Shown: in pieces, positions 1-5,347 of the stretch
Layout: each line of letters starts with the position of its first letter
Numbering within the stretch: position 1 is the stretch's first letter
Assembly (NCBI GenBank): GCA_964361185.1
Contig: CAYHZS010000040.1
Coordinates: 1-7,257 of the forward strand
Source: JBAZYZ01 sp964361185
GTDB lineage: Bacteria > Patescibacteriota > Minisyncoccia > Phycocordibacterales > VMEP01
DNA length: 7,257 bases
Direction of reading: 5' to 3'
Made by a program: the position numbers and the translations under genes
Notes under the pieces: model-generated
Databases searched by the model: none
What the model was told of the DNA's origin: nothing
The model's input: the letters and a program-made list of their open reading frames with translations, nothing else

Positions 1-376
1 GATAAGCAATGGCTTTTATCTTGTTCCCGCAATCGTCGCGGGCGTAGATTAGGAAAGTTCCGTCCTTCTTCTTTTCCGCCCTCATGGCTGTGCCAGCCGA
101 TTGAACGACCCATTGCCACTTATTGCGCGTCCACATATGGACGCAGGCGGTCTTCGGAAGCGGCATATTCACCCTGCCCACCCCGTCCACAGACTTGTCG
201 GCCTTGTGGTCGAAGTATTTCGGCTGGTAGATGATATAGTTCCCGGTCGATGAGAGCGCGTTTATGCACTCCTTCTCGGATGGAAACATATTTTCCCCTT
301 TGCCACTTGGTGCTACGACAGCCTCGGCCCAAGCCGAGAATGCCACAAAAGCCAAAACGAGAATGATACGAAACAT
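1..376 (-). CDS. Secreted hypothetical protein, 3' end beyond window
   Basis: The reading frame starts with ATG at 376 and stays open for 125 codons to the left edge, so the C-terminus is missing. Residues 1-17 form a signal peptide: MFR, then a hydrophobic stretch, then A15-W16-A17 as a plausible signal peptidase I site. The protein is probably exported. The mature part has cysteines at 37, 78 and 116, which could form disulfides, and an aromatic segment around residues 82-90 (WTRNKWQWV). I do not recognise the family. The start is well supported: AAGGAGGA lies five bases upstream of the ATG, and a promoter lies at 418-446. The ribosome-binding/start region is nearly identical to that of the neighbouring lipoprotein gene, although the mature proteins show no obvious similarity. 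It is a separate transcription unit, since a terminator stands between the two genes. A longer frame across 120-515 on this strand is a shadow. Confidence 0.8.
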   Translation of the reverse strand, partial: MFRIILVLAFVAFSAWAEAVVAPSGKGENMFPSEKECINALSSTGNYIIYQPKYFDHKADKSVDGVGRVNMPLPKTACVHMWTRNKWQWVVQSAGTAMRAEKKKDGTFLIYARDDCGNKIKAIAY

Positions 377-417
377 GGCGTTCCTCCTTGTGTGATGTGC
401 AGTTTCTAGCTACGCTG

Positions 418-446
418 GTTCTATCACTTCTTTTTGTTTTTGTCAA
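418..446 (-). promoter_or_regulatory. Sigma70-type promoter for the secreted protein gene
   Basis: On the minus strand there is a perfect -35 box TTGACA (441-446), a 17-base spacer and a -10 box TAGAAC (418-423). The -10 is preceded by TGA, which fits an extended -10 (TGn). Transcription would start near 411, giving a leader of about 35 bases that carries the AAGGAGGA ribosome-binding site. The same arrangement occurs at 1106-1134 and 3486-3514. Confidence 0.75.
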
Positions 447-460
447 GCGTATGTATTCGT

Positions 461-497
461 CCACCACATTTGGCACCACTTGGTGAAATACCACCAA
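461..497. promoter_or_regulatory. CCACCA-rich inverted repeats upstream of the promoter
   Basis: Just upstream of the -35 box of the secreted-protein promoter, the plus strand carries repeated CCACCA/TGGTG words. One pair (TTGGTG at 480-485 and CACCAA at 492-497) forms a 6-bp inverted repeat with a 6-base spacer. This could be an operator or merely a leftover of the upstream transcript's 3' end. No regulator can be named. The structure is visible; the role is a guess. Confidence 0.25.
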
Positions 498-512
498 ACC
501 TATCCCGTTTCT

Positions 513-548
513 CAAAAATAAAGCCGGTCAGGGAACCCCTGACCGGCT
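513..548 (-). terminator. Rho-independent terminator after the lipoprotein gene
   Basis: A perfect 12-bp GC-rich stem (522-533 with 537-548, three-base loop) lies 20 bases beyond the lipoprotein stop codon. On the minus strand it is followed by the T-rich tract TTTATTTTTGAG. It ends the lipoprotein transcript and isolates it from the secreted-protein gene. Confidence 0.88.
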
Positions 549-567
549 GTGACGACATCTTCTCGCC

Positions 568-1056
568 CTAGTACGACGGCGAGATGTAGACCGCCGGCCC
601 GCCGAAGTTGGCGAGGGATCGGGGGTCAATTAGACGTCCGTTGAGATACGGATCTGCGTTCCTCATCACCACCGACCCTTGTGAGGGAAGGTTCACCGAT
701 GATGCTGACGCCGATTGCCTGTACGCCCCGCCCCGTGCTGGACGGAACGCTTGCGGGCAATTGGTGAGGGAGCGAATCTTGACGACTTGTTCCTTCACCG
801 AGACGCTTTCCCCTTCCCTCGTTGCGATCGGGAGAATTTCTTCGTTTGTCTCCACCTCGCAGATTTCGGGAACGGTTTTCATCAACTGGACTACTTCCAC
901 TCCCTTCGTCCCCTTCGGGAGATCGGGAGCCGGACGAACCCAATCGATGGTGACCTGCTTTGACGGTTCGCTTCTCGGGCGAACCGGGACCTGCGTGCAC
1001 CCCGCCGCGAAGAACGCGGCGAGCAAAACGACCAGCGAAATGATATTGCGGAACAT
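568..1056 (-). CDS. Putative lipoprotein, function unknown
   Basis: A 162-residue protein with a lipoprotein signal: MFRN, a hydrophobic core (residues 5-18) and lipobox A17-A18-G19-C20, so C20 would be lipidated and the protein anchored to the outer face of the membrane. After a proline- and charge-rich linker, residues 50-100 (VEVVQLMK, EICEVET, VKEQVVKIRSL, C66 and C100) look like a small folded beta-rich domain. The tail from about residue 105 is rich in Ser, Gly, Pro and Asn and probably disordered. I do not recognise the family. The start is set by AAGGAGGA five bases before the ATG and by the lipobox position. It has its own promoter (1106-1134) and terminator (513-548). It is transcribed divergently from pilB, which alone does not show a pilus-related role. 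Confidence 0.85.
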   Translation of the reverse strand: MFRNIISLVVLLAAFFAAGCTQVPVRPRSEPSKQVTIDWVRPAPDLPKGTKGVEVVQLMKTVPEICEVETNEEILPIATREGESVSVKEQVVKIRSLTNCPQAFRPARGGAYRQSASASSVNLPSQGSVVMRNADPYLNGRLIDPRSLANFGGPAVYISPSY

Positions 1057-1105
1057 GGCGTTCCTCCTTTTTCAATGGGGTCCAGCGATTGCCGGATCTG
1101 GCTTA

Positions 1106-1134
1106 TTTGTATCATATTTAGACCTTTTTGTCAA
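1106..1134 (-). promoter_or_regulatory. Sigma70-type promoter for the lipoprotein gene
   Basis: Minus-strand -35 box TTGACA (1129-1134), 17-base spacer, and -10 box TACAAA (1106-1111) preceded by TGA as an extended -10. The leader would be about 43 bases, ending in AAAGGAGGAACGCC before the ATG. It lies 37 bases from the plus-strand -10 box of pilB, so the two promoters are divergent and could influence each other. Confidence 0.75.
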
Positions 1135-1170
1135 GGGGTAAAATCCACCGTATTTAAAGGCTTTTCGCGG

Positions 1171-1176
1171 TATAAT
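1171..1176 (+). promoter_or_regulatory. Consensus -10 box very close to the pilB start
   Basis: A perfect TATAAT ends 12 bases before the pilB ATG at 1189, so initiation 6-8 bases downstream would give a leader of only about 5 bases. No convincing -35 box sits 16-18 bases upstream, and no TGn precedes the box. The bases before the ATG (ATAGATAAGAAA) hold no Shine-Dalgarno sequence, which agrees with a leaderless or near-leaderless mRNA. Confidence 0.5.
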
Positions 1177-1188
1177 ATAGATAAGAAA

Positions 1189-2892
1189 ATGACCACTTTG
1201 CCTCATTTTGACGAAGAAAAAAGGGATGAGCGTTTGGAAGAGCTCCGGAAAAGGGAGGAGGAGGATTTGGTGAAAATGCTCTCCGGAAAATACAATATCC
1301 CCTTCATTGACCTCTCCGGCGTTTCCATAGAAGGAGACGCTCTCCGCCTTATTCCCGAGACACGCGCCCGGTCTGCTGGCATGGCCGCTTTTCAAGCCAT
1401 TGGTAAAAAACTTTATATAGCGGTCATCTCTCCCGGGAAAAAAGAGATGAAAATAGTTTTAAGCGAGCTCGAGTCAAAAGGATACATTCCCTTCTTATAC
1501 ATGGCGTCAAACGCGAGCTTAGGTCGCGCCTGGGGTCGCTACAAAGACATTTCGCAGTCTTTTGAATCAAGGTCGGGAATACTCGACATCTCCACGGAAT
1601 TTTTGGGTGAAATCGTTGAAAAAATAAAAAATGTAAAAGACATCCGCGAAACGGTTGAGGACGTAATGAAGGGGTCAAAGAGCCACAAGATTTCAGCCAT
1701 GCTTGAGATAATTCTGGCCGGGGCAATCGCCGTGGATGCTTCCGACGTTCACGTGGAGCCGGAGGAAGAAAAGGTCAGACTACGTTTCCGCCTAGATGGA
1801 GTCTTAGATACTATCATGTCTTTAGATTTCGATACTTACAAGCTTCTCGAGTCGCGCATCAAGCTCATTTCCGGGCTCAAATTAAACGTCAAAGATTCCG
1901 CCCAGGATGGTCGTTTTTCCATAAAAATTTCCGGTACGGAAATCGAAATAAGAACTTCTGTTCTCCCGGGTTCATATGGAGAATCTTTCGTCCTCCGCCT
2001 ACTCAACCCGAAATCCATTTCCGTGCCGTTTGAATCACTCGGCATCGACACGCGATTGCTTAAAATAATAGAACGCGAGATAAGGAAGCCAAACGGAATA
2101 ATCCTCACTACTGGACCGACAGGAAGCGGAAAAACCACGACGCTTTACGCGGTGCTCAAAAAAATTTACGACCCGGGCACGAAAATCATTACTATTGAAG
2201 ACCCTATCGAATACCACCTCCCCGGAATAACCCAAACGCAAGTGGAGGAAAAGAAGGGCTACACTTTCGCCGGAGGGCTACGCTCGGTTTTGCGTCAGGA
2301 TCCAGACGTGATAATGGTCGGCGAAATAAGAGACGGGGAAACGGCCACTACTGCCATCAATGCCGCTTTGACCGGACACCTGGTTTTTTCCACCCTCCAC
2401 ACCAATAATGCCGCGGGGACTATCCCCCGCCTTATAGACCTGGGGATTAATCCGAAAATTATTTCCTCCGCCTTAAACATCTCTCTCGCCCAACGTCTAG
2501 TCCGCAAGCTTTGTGAGATATGCAAAAAAGAAGACTCGCCCAACAAAGAGGAGGAAGCCGTGATTGTCTCGACTTTGGCGCGCATAAAAAAAGAAAGCAA
2601 AAACTACGCGCTCGAGGAGATAGGGAAAAACAGCACGGGGGAAAAAATTTGGCGCGCCGTAGGATGCGAGAAATGCAATGGAACCGGATACAAGGGCCGA
2701 ATAGGAATATATGAGGGAATCGTGGCGGATGAAAATATAGAAAAAATTATGATGACTAACCCGAGTGAGCGCGAAATTAAAAAAGCCGCGGAATCTCAGT
2801 CTTTGCTCGATATGGCCGAGGATGGGGTTGTGAAGGTGCTGAAAGGAATCACTTCCCTTGAAGAATTGGAAAGGGTGGTGGAGATGGAATAA
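1189..2892 (+). CDS. pilB: Type IV pilus assembly ATPase PilB (GspE family)
   Basis: A 567-residue hexameric ATPase of the secretion superfamily that drives extension of type IV pili from the cytoplasmic side of the membrane. Residues about 20-130 resemble the N-terminal MshEN/T2SSE_N domain (for example NIPFIDLSGVSIEGDALRLI). The C-terminal motor has Walker A GPTGSGKT (309-316), the Asp box with E337-D338, Walker B VIMVGEIRD (from 374) and the His box GHLVFSTLHTN with H397 and H404. A four-cysteine zinc site (C442, C445, C493, C496) is typical of PilB/GspE and absent from PilT, so extension rather than retraction is favoured. The length is normal. The frame extends upstream to 1075, but that part would overlap the promoter region and the lipoprotein start; ATG 1189 begins a typical charged N-terminus (MTTLPHF). 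No other pilus gene lies within the window. GspE is the alternative name, but CPR genomes usually carry pili, not type II secretion. Confidence 0.95.
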   Translation: MTTLPHFDEEKRDERLEELRKREEEDLVKMLSGKYNIPFIDLSGVSIEGDALRLIPETRARSAGMAAFQAIGKKLYIAVISPGKKEMKIVLSELESKGYIPFLYMASNASLGRAWGRYKDISQSFESRSGILDISTEFLGEIVEKIKNVKDIRETVEDVMKGSKSHKISAMLEIILAGAIAVDASDVHVEPEEEKVRLRFRLDGVLDTIMSLDFDTYKLLESRIKLISGLKLNVKDSAQDGRFSIKISGTEIEIRTSVLPGSYGESFVLRLLNPKSISVPFESLGIDTRLLKIIEREIRKPNGIILTTGPTGSGKTTTLYAVLKKIYDPGTKIITIEDPIEYHLPGITQTQVEEKKGYTFAGGLRSVLRQDPDVIMVGEIRDGETATTAINAALTGHLVFSTLHTNNAAGTIPRLIDLGINPKIISSALNISLAQRLVRKLCEICKKEDSPNKEEEAVIVSTLARIKKESKNYALEEIGKNSTGEKIWRAVGCEKCNGTGYKGRIGIYEGIVADENIEKIMMTNPSEREIKKAAESQSLLDMAEDGVVKVLKGITSLEELERVVEME

Positions 2893-2919
2893 ACCAACAA
2901 CTTACAACCCACAACAGAC

Positions 2920-2947
2920 AAAAAGAAAGCCGCTCCCCGTGAGCGGC
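2920..2947 (-). terminator. Rho-independent terminator after the 76-residue gene
   Basis: On the minus strand a 7-bp stem GCCGCTC/GAGCGGC (2929-2935 with 2941-2947, five-base loop) is followed by TTTCTTTTT. It lies 20 bases beyond the stop of the small gene and 28 bases beyond the convergent pilB stop. The plus strand lacks a T-tract here, so it terminates mainly the minus transcript. Confidence 0.8.
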
Positions 2948-2967
2948 ACATTTGTAGTCGACGGGAC

Positions 2968-3198
2968 CTATGTTTTTTTGATTTCGAATTTATCGCCCCA
3001 ACTTTTCAGGGAGCCTTCGGTGAGGGATAACAAAAGAACATTTGCCCAAGCCCCCTCGGCTTCCAATAAAACAAAATGTTCGTTGTTTCCCTTATCTTCC
3101 GATACCACCCTGTCTCTATGATTGAGGTCAAAATAAGACCTAAAAAATTCGGCTGTTTGTTTGTCGGTCAGAGTAGCGGTTGCGATTACCTTAACCAT
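2968..3198 (-). CDS. Small hypothetical protein (76 residues)
   Basis: An orphan gene I do not recognise. The product begins MVKVIATATLTDKQ, has a predicted helix around residues 12-24 (TDKQTAEFFRSYF), then a charged loop (NHRDRVVSEDKGNNE), then strand-like segments (HFVLLEAEG, ANVLLLSLT) and a basic C-terminus. It has no signal peptide, membrane span or cysteine. Start 3198 is chosen because GGGAGG stands four bases upstream of it. The frame continues to an ATG at 3258 that would add 20 helix-like residues; that codon has no good Shine-Dalgarno and lies inside the right end of the inverted repeat at 3254-3404. A terminator follows at 2920-2947 and a candidate promoter lies at 3486-3514, so the gene is probably a monocistronic unit with a long structured leader. 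Confidence 0.65.
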   Translation of the reverse strand: MVKVIATATLTDKQTAEFFRSYFDLNHRDRVVSEDKGNNEHFVLLEAEGAWANVLLLSLTEGSLKSWGDKFEIKKT

Positions 3199-3253
3199 GT
3201 TTCCTCCCGCTTCAAAGAACCTGTTGGAAAATTCCTCTGCTACTTGTATCAAG

Positions 3254-3404
3254 CGCATAAATCTCTAAGTAACCCTTTTAACGCGAACGTTAAAAGTTAG
3301 GAACGTGGAACAGGATAACCACAGTAAGAACCCGAGGGTAACCAGAGTGTCCTACGAAACGTCCCCGATAGACGGTTAAGCCTGGTTGCTTAGAGATTTA
3401 TGCG
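3254..3404. ncRNA. Candidate structured RNA or IR-bounded element, 151 bases
   Basis: The ends CGCATAAATCTCTAAG (3254-3269) and CTTAGAGATTTATGCG (3389-3404) are perfect 16-base inverted repeats. Pairing continues through one T/G wobble and AACC/GGTT (3271-3274 with 3384-3387). Inside, directly abutting, is a perfect 9-bp hairpin (3275-3283 with 3288-3296, loop CGAA). Then comes a long arm: 3300-3306 with 3359-3364 (one bulged A), an internal loop, and 3312-3317 with 3348-3353. A 3-bp hairpin with loop ATAGA lies at 3365-3375. AACCAG (3340-3345) could also pair with CTGGTT (3382-3387), giving an alternative fold. It does not match motifs I know for tmRNA, RNase P, SRP, 6S, 5S or common riboswitches. 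It may be a leader of the minus-strand 76-residue gene, a free-standing RNA, or a small MITE-like element. The strand is not settled. Confidence 0.5.
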
Positions 3405-3405
3405 T

Positions 3406-3442
3406 CCCTCCAAAATTTTTGCGGGGCAAAAACTTAGGCGGG
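3406..3442. repeat. Short palindromic repeat, intergenic copy
   Basis: A 37-base imperfect hairpin: CCCTCCAAAATTTTTG, five-base loop, CAAAAACTTAGGCGGG. It is 31/37 identical without gaps to 5364-5400, which lies inside ruvC. Most differences fall in the loop. At one arm position the copies differ so that pairing is gained here (C3411-G3437). It begins one base after the 151-base structured element ends. It has no terminator-like T-tract. Confidence 0.75.
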
Positions 3443-3456
3443 TAAATAACCAGAAA

Positions 3457-3465
3457 TGATATAAT
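3457..3465 (+). promoter_or_regulatory. Extended -10 promoter, possibly for ruvB
   Basis: TGATATAAT gives a perfect TATAAT (3460-3465) preceded by TGn, an extended -10 that can work without a -35. No -35-like box sits 17 bases upstream. Initiation near 3472 would leave a leader of about 105 bases before the ruvB ATG. It overlaps the start zone of the opposing minus-strand promoter at 3486-3514. Confidence 0.45.
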
Positions 3466-3485
3466 GAATTGAACCTATCGAGAAC

Positions 3486-3514
3486 ACACTATCATATATT
3501 TTTACTCTTGTCAA
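3486..3514 (-). promoter_or_regulatory. Candidate promoter for the 76-residue gene and its leader
   Basis: Minus-strand TTGACA (3509-3514), 17-base spacer, then TAGTGT (3486-3491) preceded by TGA. The -35 and extended -10 repeat the layout of the promoters at 418-446 and 1106-1134; the -10 hexamer itself is weak (3 of 6). Transcripts from here would cross the palindromic repeat and the 151-base element before reaching the gene at 3198. Confidence 0.5.
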
Positions 3515-3577
3515 TCCCATAGTAGAGCAAAGCTCACTAAGGGACAAGATGTGCCAAAATAGAGAATAGTTAATTAA

Positions 3578-4612
3578 ATGGCCAACAAAAATAAAATTGA
3601 AGACGAGGAAATAAACGAATTAAAAAAACCCGATTCGTTTCTGGATAATGCTCTTCGCCCCTCAAAGTGGGACGATTATATAGGGCAGGATGTAATTAAG
3701 GAAAACCTGCGCATACTGCTTACCGCCGCCCGCGAACGAAATCATCCTCCTGAACATATTTTATTTTACGGCCCGCCAGGACTTGGCAAAACCACCCTCG
3801 CCCATTTGATAGCTCATGAAACCGGACGGCAGATTAAAATCACTTCCGGTCCGGCAATTGAAAAAGTCGGCGATTTGGCTTCTATTCTTACAAATCTTTC
3901 TCCGGGCGATATTTTATTTATAGATGAAGTCCACCGGCTGAACAAAATGGTGGAAGAAATTCTTTACCCCGCCATGGAATCAGGCTCTCTCGACATTATC
4001 ATCGGCAAGGGTCCTTCGGCGCGAACCATACAGCTTGATTTGCCTCCATTCACCTTAATTGCCGCTACGACGCGGGTGGCCCTGCTTTCTTCCCCTCTCC
4101 GTTCACGTTTTTCGGGGGGAACTTTCCGCCTGGAATTTTATACCGAGGAAGAAATCGGAAAAATAGTCAGGCGCTCGGCCAAGATTCTCCAAGCAGAAAT
4201 TAGACCGGAGGCGATTGCTGAAATTTCAAAAAGAAGCAGGTTTACCCCGCGCACTGCGAATTATCTCCTCAAGCGTTCGCGCGATTTTGCCCAGGTTCAT
4301 AAAAAAGAATTGTCAAAAGAAGCGGTAACGGAGGCCCTTAATCTTTTGGGAATAGATAATTTAGGACTTACTCCTTCGGACAGGCGCGTTTTGGAAACAA
4401 TCGCCATGAAGTTCCGGGGAGGGCCGGTGGGCTTGGGCACCATTGCCGCAGCAATTTCCGAGGAAGAAGCCACTATAGAAGAAGTTTTGGAGCCATATTT
4501 AATCCAGCTCGGCCTTTTGGAGAGAACCCCCCGCGGGCGTCTGGTAACGCCCAGGGCCTATGAACATCTGGGTTTGGAGACCCCGATTGAGAGCCAGAAA
4601 AAACTTTTGTAG
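3578..4612 (+). CDS. ruvB: Holliday junction branch-migration motor RuvB
   Basis: A 344-residue AAA+ ATPase that, with RuvA, drives branch migration of Holliday junctions in recombination and DNA repair. It shows Walker A GPPGLGKT (65-72), Walker B DILFIDEVHR with D116 and E117, a sensor-1/arginine-finger stretch ATTRVALLSSPLRSRF with R175 as likely finger, the sensor-2 region TPRTANYLLKRSRDFAQ, and a C-terminal winged helix (GLGTIAAAISEE, LLERTPRGRLVTPRAYEHL). Length is normal for the family. The segment after the arginine finger reads RFSGGTFRLEFY, one residue longer than the common RFGIVQRLEFY. ATG 3578 is the only reasonable start (MANKNKIEDEE, then LRPSKWDDYIGQ) but has no Shine-Dalgarno sequence. 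It lies upstream of yebC-ruvC, separated by a 204-base gap; ruvA is not in the window. Confidence 0.96.
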   Translation: MANKNKIEDEEINELKKPDSFLDNALRPSKWDDYIGQDVIKENLRILLTAARERNHPPEHILFYGPPGLGKTTLAHLIAHETGRQIKITSGPAIEKVGDLASILTNLSPGDILFIDEVHRLNKMVEEILYPAMESGSLDIIIGKGPSARTIQLDLPPFTLIAATTRVALLSSPLRSRFSGGTFRLEFYTEEEIGKIVRRSAKILQAEIRPEAIAEISKRSRFTPRTANYLLKRSRDFAQVHKKELSKEAVTEALNLLGIDNLGLTPSDRRVLETIAMKFRGGPVGLGTIAAAISEEEATIEEVLEPYLIQLGLLERTPRGRLVTPRAYEHLGLETPIESQKKLL

Positions 4613-4632
4613 AAAACTATCCTACCCCAGCC

Positions 4633-4718
4633 ATATTTTTAAAAAGAAATTACCCGCGAGGTGCTCCGCCCATAGAGGGTTGTCCTATTCGGACACGCGC
4701 CTCGCGGGATAAAAATAT
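4633..4718. other. Nested palindrome / three-way-junction element after ruvB
   Basis: An outer arm ATATTTTT (4633-4640) pairs with AAAAATAT (4711-4718). Inside it a 12-bp GC-rich stem with one T/G pair (4653-4664 with 4697-4708) encloses two small hairpins: CCC-ATAGA-GGG (4669-4679) and TGTCC-TATTC-GGACA (4681-4695). On the plus strand it has no 3' T-tract, so it is not a classic terminator for ruvB. On the minus strand a T-rich run follows, but no minus-strand gene ends here. It could stabilise the ruvB mRNA 3' end, be a small RNA, or be a mobile palindromic unit. Confidence 0.5.
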
Positions 4719-4724
4719 ACTTAG

Positions 4725-4733
4725 TGGTATAGT
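4725..4733 (+). promoter_or_regulatory. Extended -10 promoter for yebC-ruvC
   Basis: TGGTATAGT gives -10 box TATAGT (4728-4733, 5 of 6 to consensus) preceded by TGn. No -35 box is evident. Transcription from about 4740 would give a 77-base leader that contains the hairpin at 4777-4812. Confidence 0.45.
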
Positions 4734-4776
4734 GAAATTATTAAAAAACATAACAGTAAAAATATGATGGGGTGGC

Positions 4777-4812
4777 GATTTTCTAGAACTCGCTTCGCTC
4801 GTTAAGAAAATC
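4777..4812 (+). promoter_or_regulatory. Hairpin abutting the yebC start codon
   Basis: GATTTTCT (4777-4784) pairs with AGAAAATC (4805-4812), with extra AAC/GTT pairs inside (4787-4789 with 4801-4803). The hairpin ends four bases before the ATG, where a ribosome-binding site would be, and no Shine-Dalgarno is visible. It could modulate translation; this is inference. Confidence 0.4.
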
Positions 4813-4816
4813 AGCC

Positions 4817-5347
4817 ATGTCCGGACATTCAAAGTGGGCGCAAATCAAAAGACAGAAAGGGAGCGAAGACTCGAGACGAAGCAAGGTTTTCGGTAAGCTC
4901 TCCCGCTTTATTTCACAGGAATCAAAACGCGCGAAAGGCGATGTTAATTCCCCTGCCCTCCGCACAATCATAGAAAAAGCAAAGAAGGAAAATATGCCCA
5001 AGGACACAATTGAGCGCGCGGTAAAAAAAGGAGTGAGCGCGGATATGGGCGAACTTTTTGAGGTAATATATGAAGCTTATGGCCCAGGCGGATGTGCCAT
5101 AATTATTGAAGGGTTGACCGACAGCAAAAACCGTTCGGCTCAAGAAATAAAACATTTGCTTTCCGAACACGGCGCCACTTTTGCCGCGCAAGGCGCGGCT
5201 TCCTGGGCTTTCGCGCACATTGGAACAGACTGGGTTCCGCAAAACATGATTCCATTAAGTGAAGAGGAGGGCGCTAATCTTTCTCAAATAATTGAACTTC
5301 TTGAGGAGCGCGACGATGTGCAAGCCGTTTATACAAATGGGAACTAA
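4817..5347 (+). CDS. yebC: YebC/TACO1-family protein, lacking the third domain
   Basis: A 176-residue member of the YebC/PmpR/TACO1 family, known as transcriptional regulators and, more recently, as ribosome-associated factors helping translation of difficult sequences. The N-terminal hallmark MSGHSKWAQIKRQK is intact, followed by the helical domain (to about 75) and domain 2 with EAYGPGG (86-92) and DSKNRSAQEIKHLLSEHG. Usual family length is about 240-250. Here the protein passes from AASWAF (127-132) almost directly to WVPQNMIPLSEEE and the C-terminal ELLEERDDVQAVYTNGN, so some 60-70 residues are absent. In the known YebC fold domain 3 is inserted in domain 2, so the remainder could still fold. 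Flanking motifs are intact and the frame is clean, so it looks like a real in-frame loss rather than decay. Start by homology; no Shine-Dalgarno. It overlaps ruvC by 11 bases, so the two are probably co-transcribed. Confidence 0.93.
   Translation: MSGHSKWAQIKRQKGSEDSRRSKVFGKLSRFISQESKRAKGDVNSPALRTIIEKAKKENMPKDTIERAVKKGVSADMGELFEVIYEAYGPGGCAIIIEGLTDSKNRSAQEIKHLLSEHGATFAAQGAASWAFAHIGTDWVPQNMIPLSEEEGANLSQIIELLEERDDVQAVYTNGN

Noticed and set aside
120..515. 131-codon open frame on the minus strand
   Set aside because: It overlaps a promoter and terminator region and runs out of frame with the signal-peptide gene starting at 376, which has a strong ribosome-binding site; its protein has no sensible features.
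608..1141. 177-codon plus-strand frame opposite the lipoprotein gene
   Set aside because: Antisense shadow. The minus-strand frame has a lipobox, ribosome-binding site, promoter and terminator.
1075..1188. Upstream extension of pilB by 38 codons
   Set aside because: It would start on top of the lipoprotein gene's ribosome-binding region and read through the divergent promoter region; family similarity begins after 1189.
3254..3404. Retron-like non-coding RNA (paired ends around hairpins)
   Set aside because: No reverse transcriptase gene is adjacent; the neighbours are a 76-residue orphan gene and ruvB.
3254..3404. Known RNAs: 5S rRNA, tmRNA, SRP RNA, 6S RNA, RNase P RNA
   Set aside because: The diagnostic conserved stretches of these RNAs as I know them are not present on either strand; a covariance search would still be needed to exclude divergent forms.
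4671..4710. Rho-independent terminator of ruvB
   Set aside because: The stem is strong but is followed on the plus strand by ATAAAAATATA, without a T-tract.
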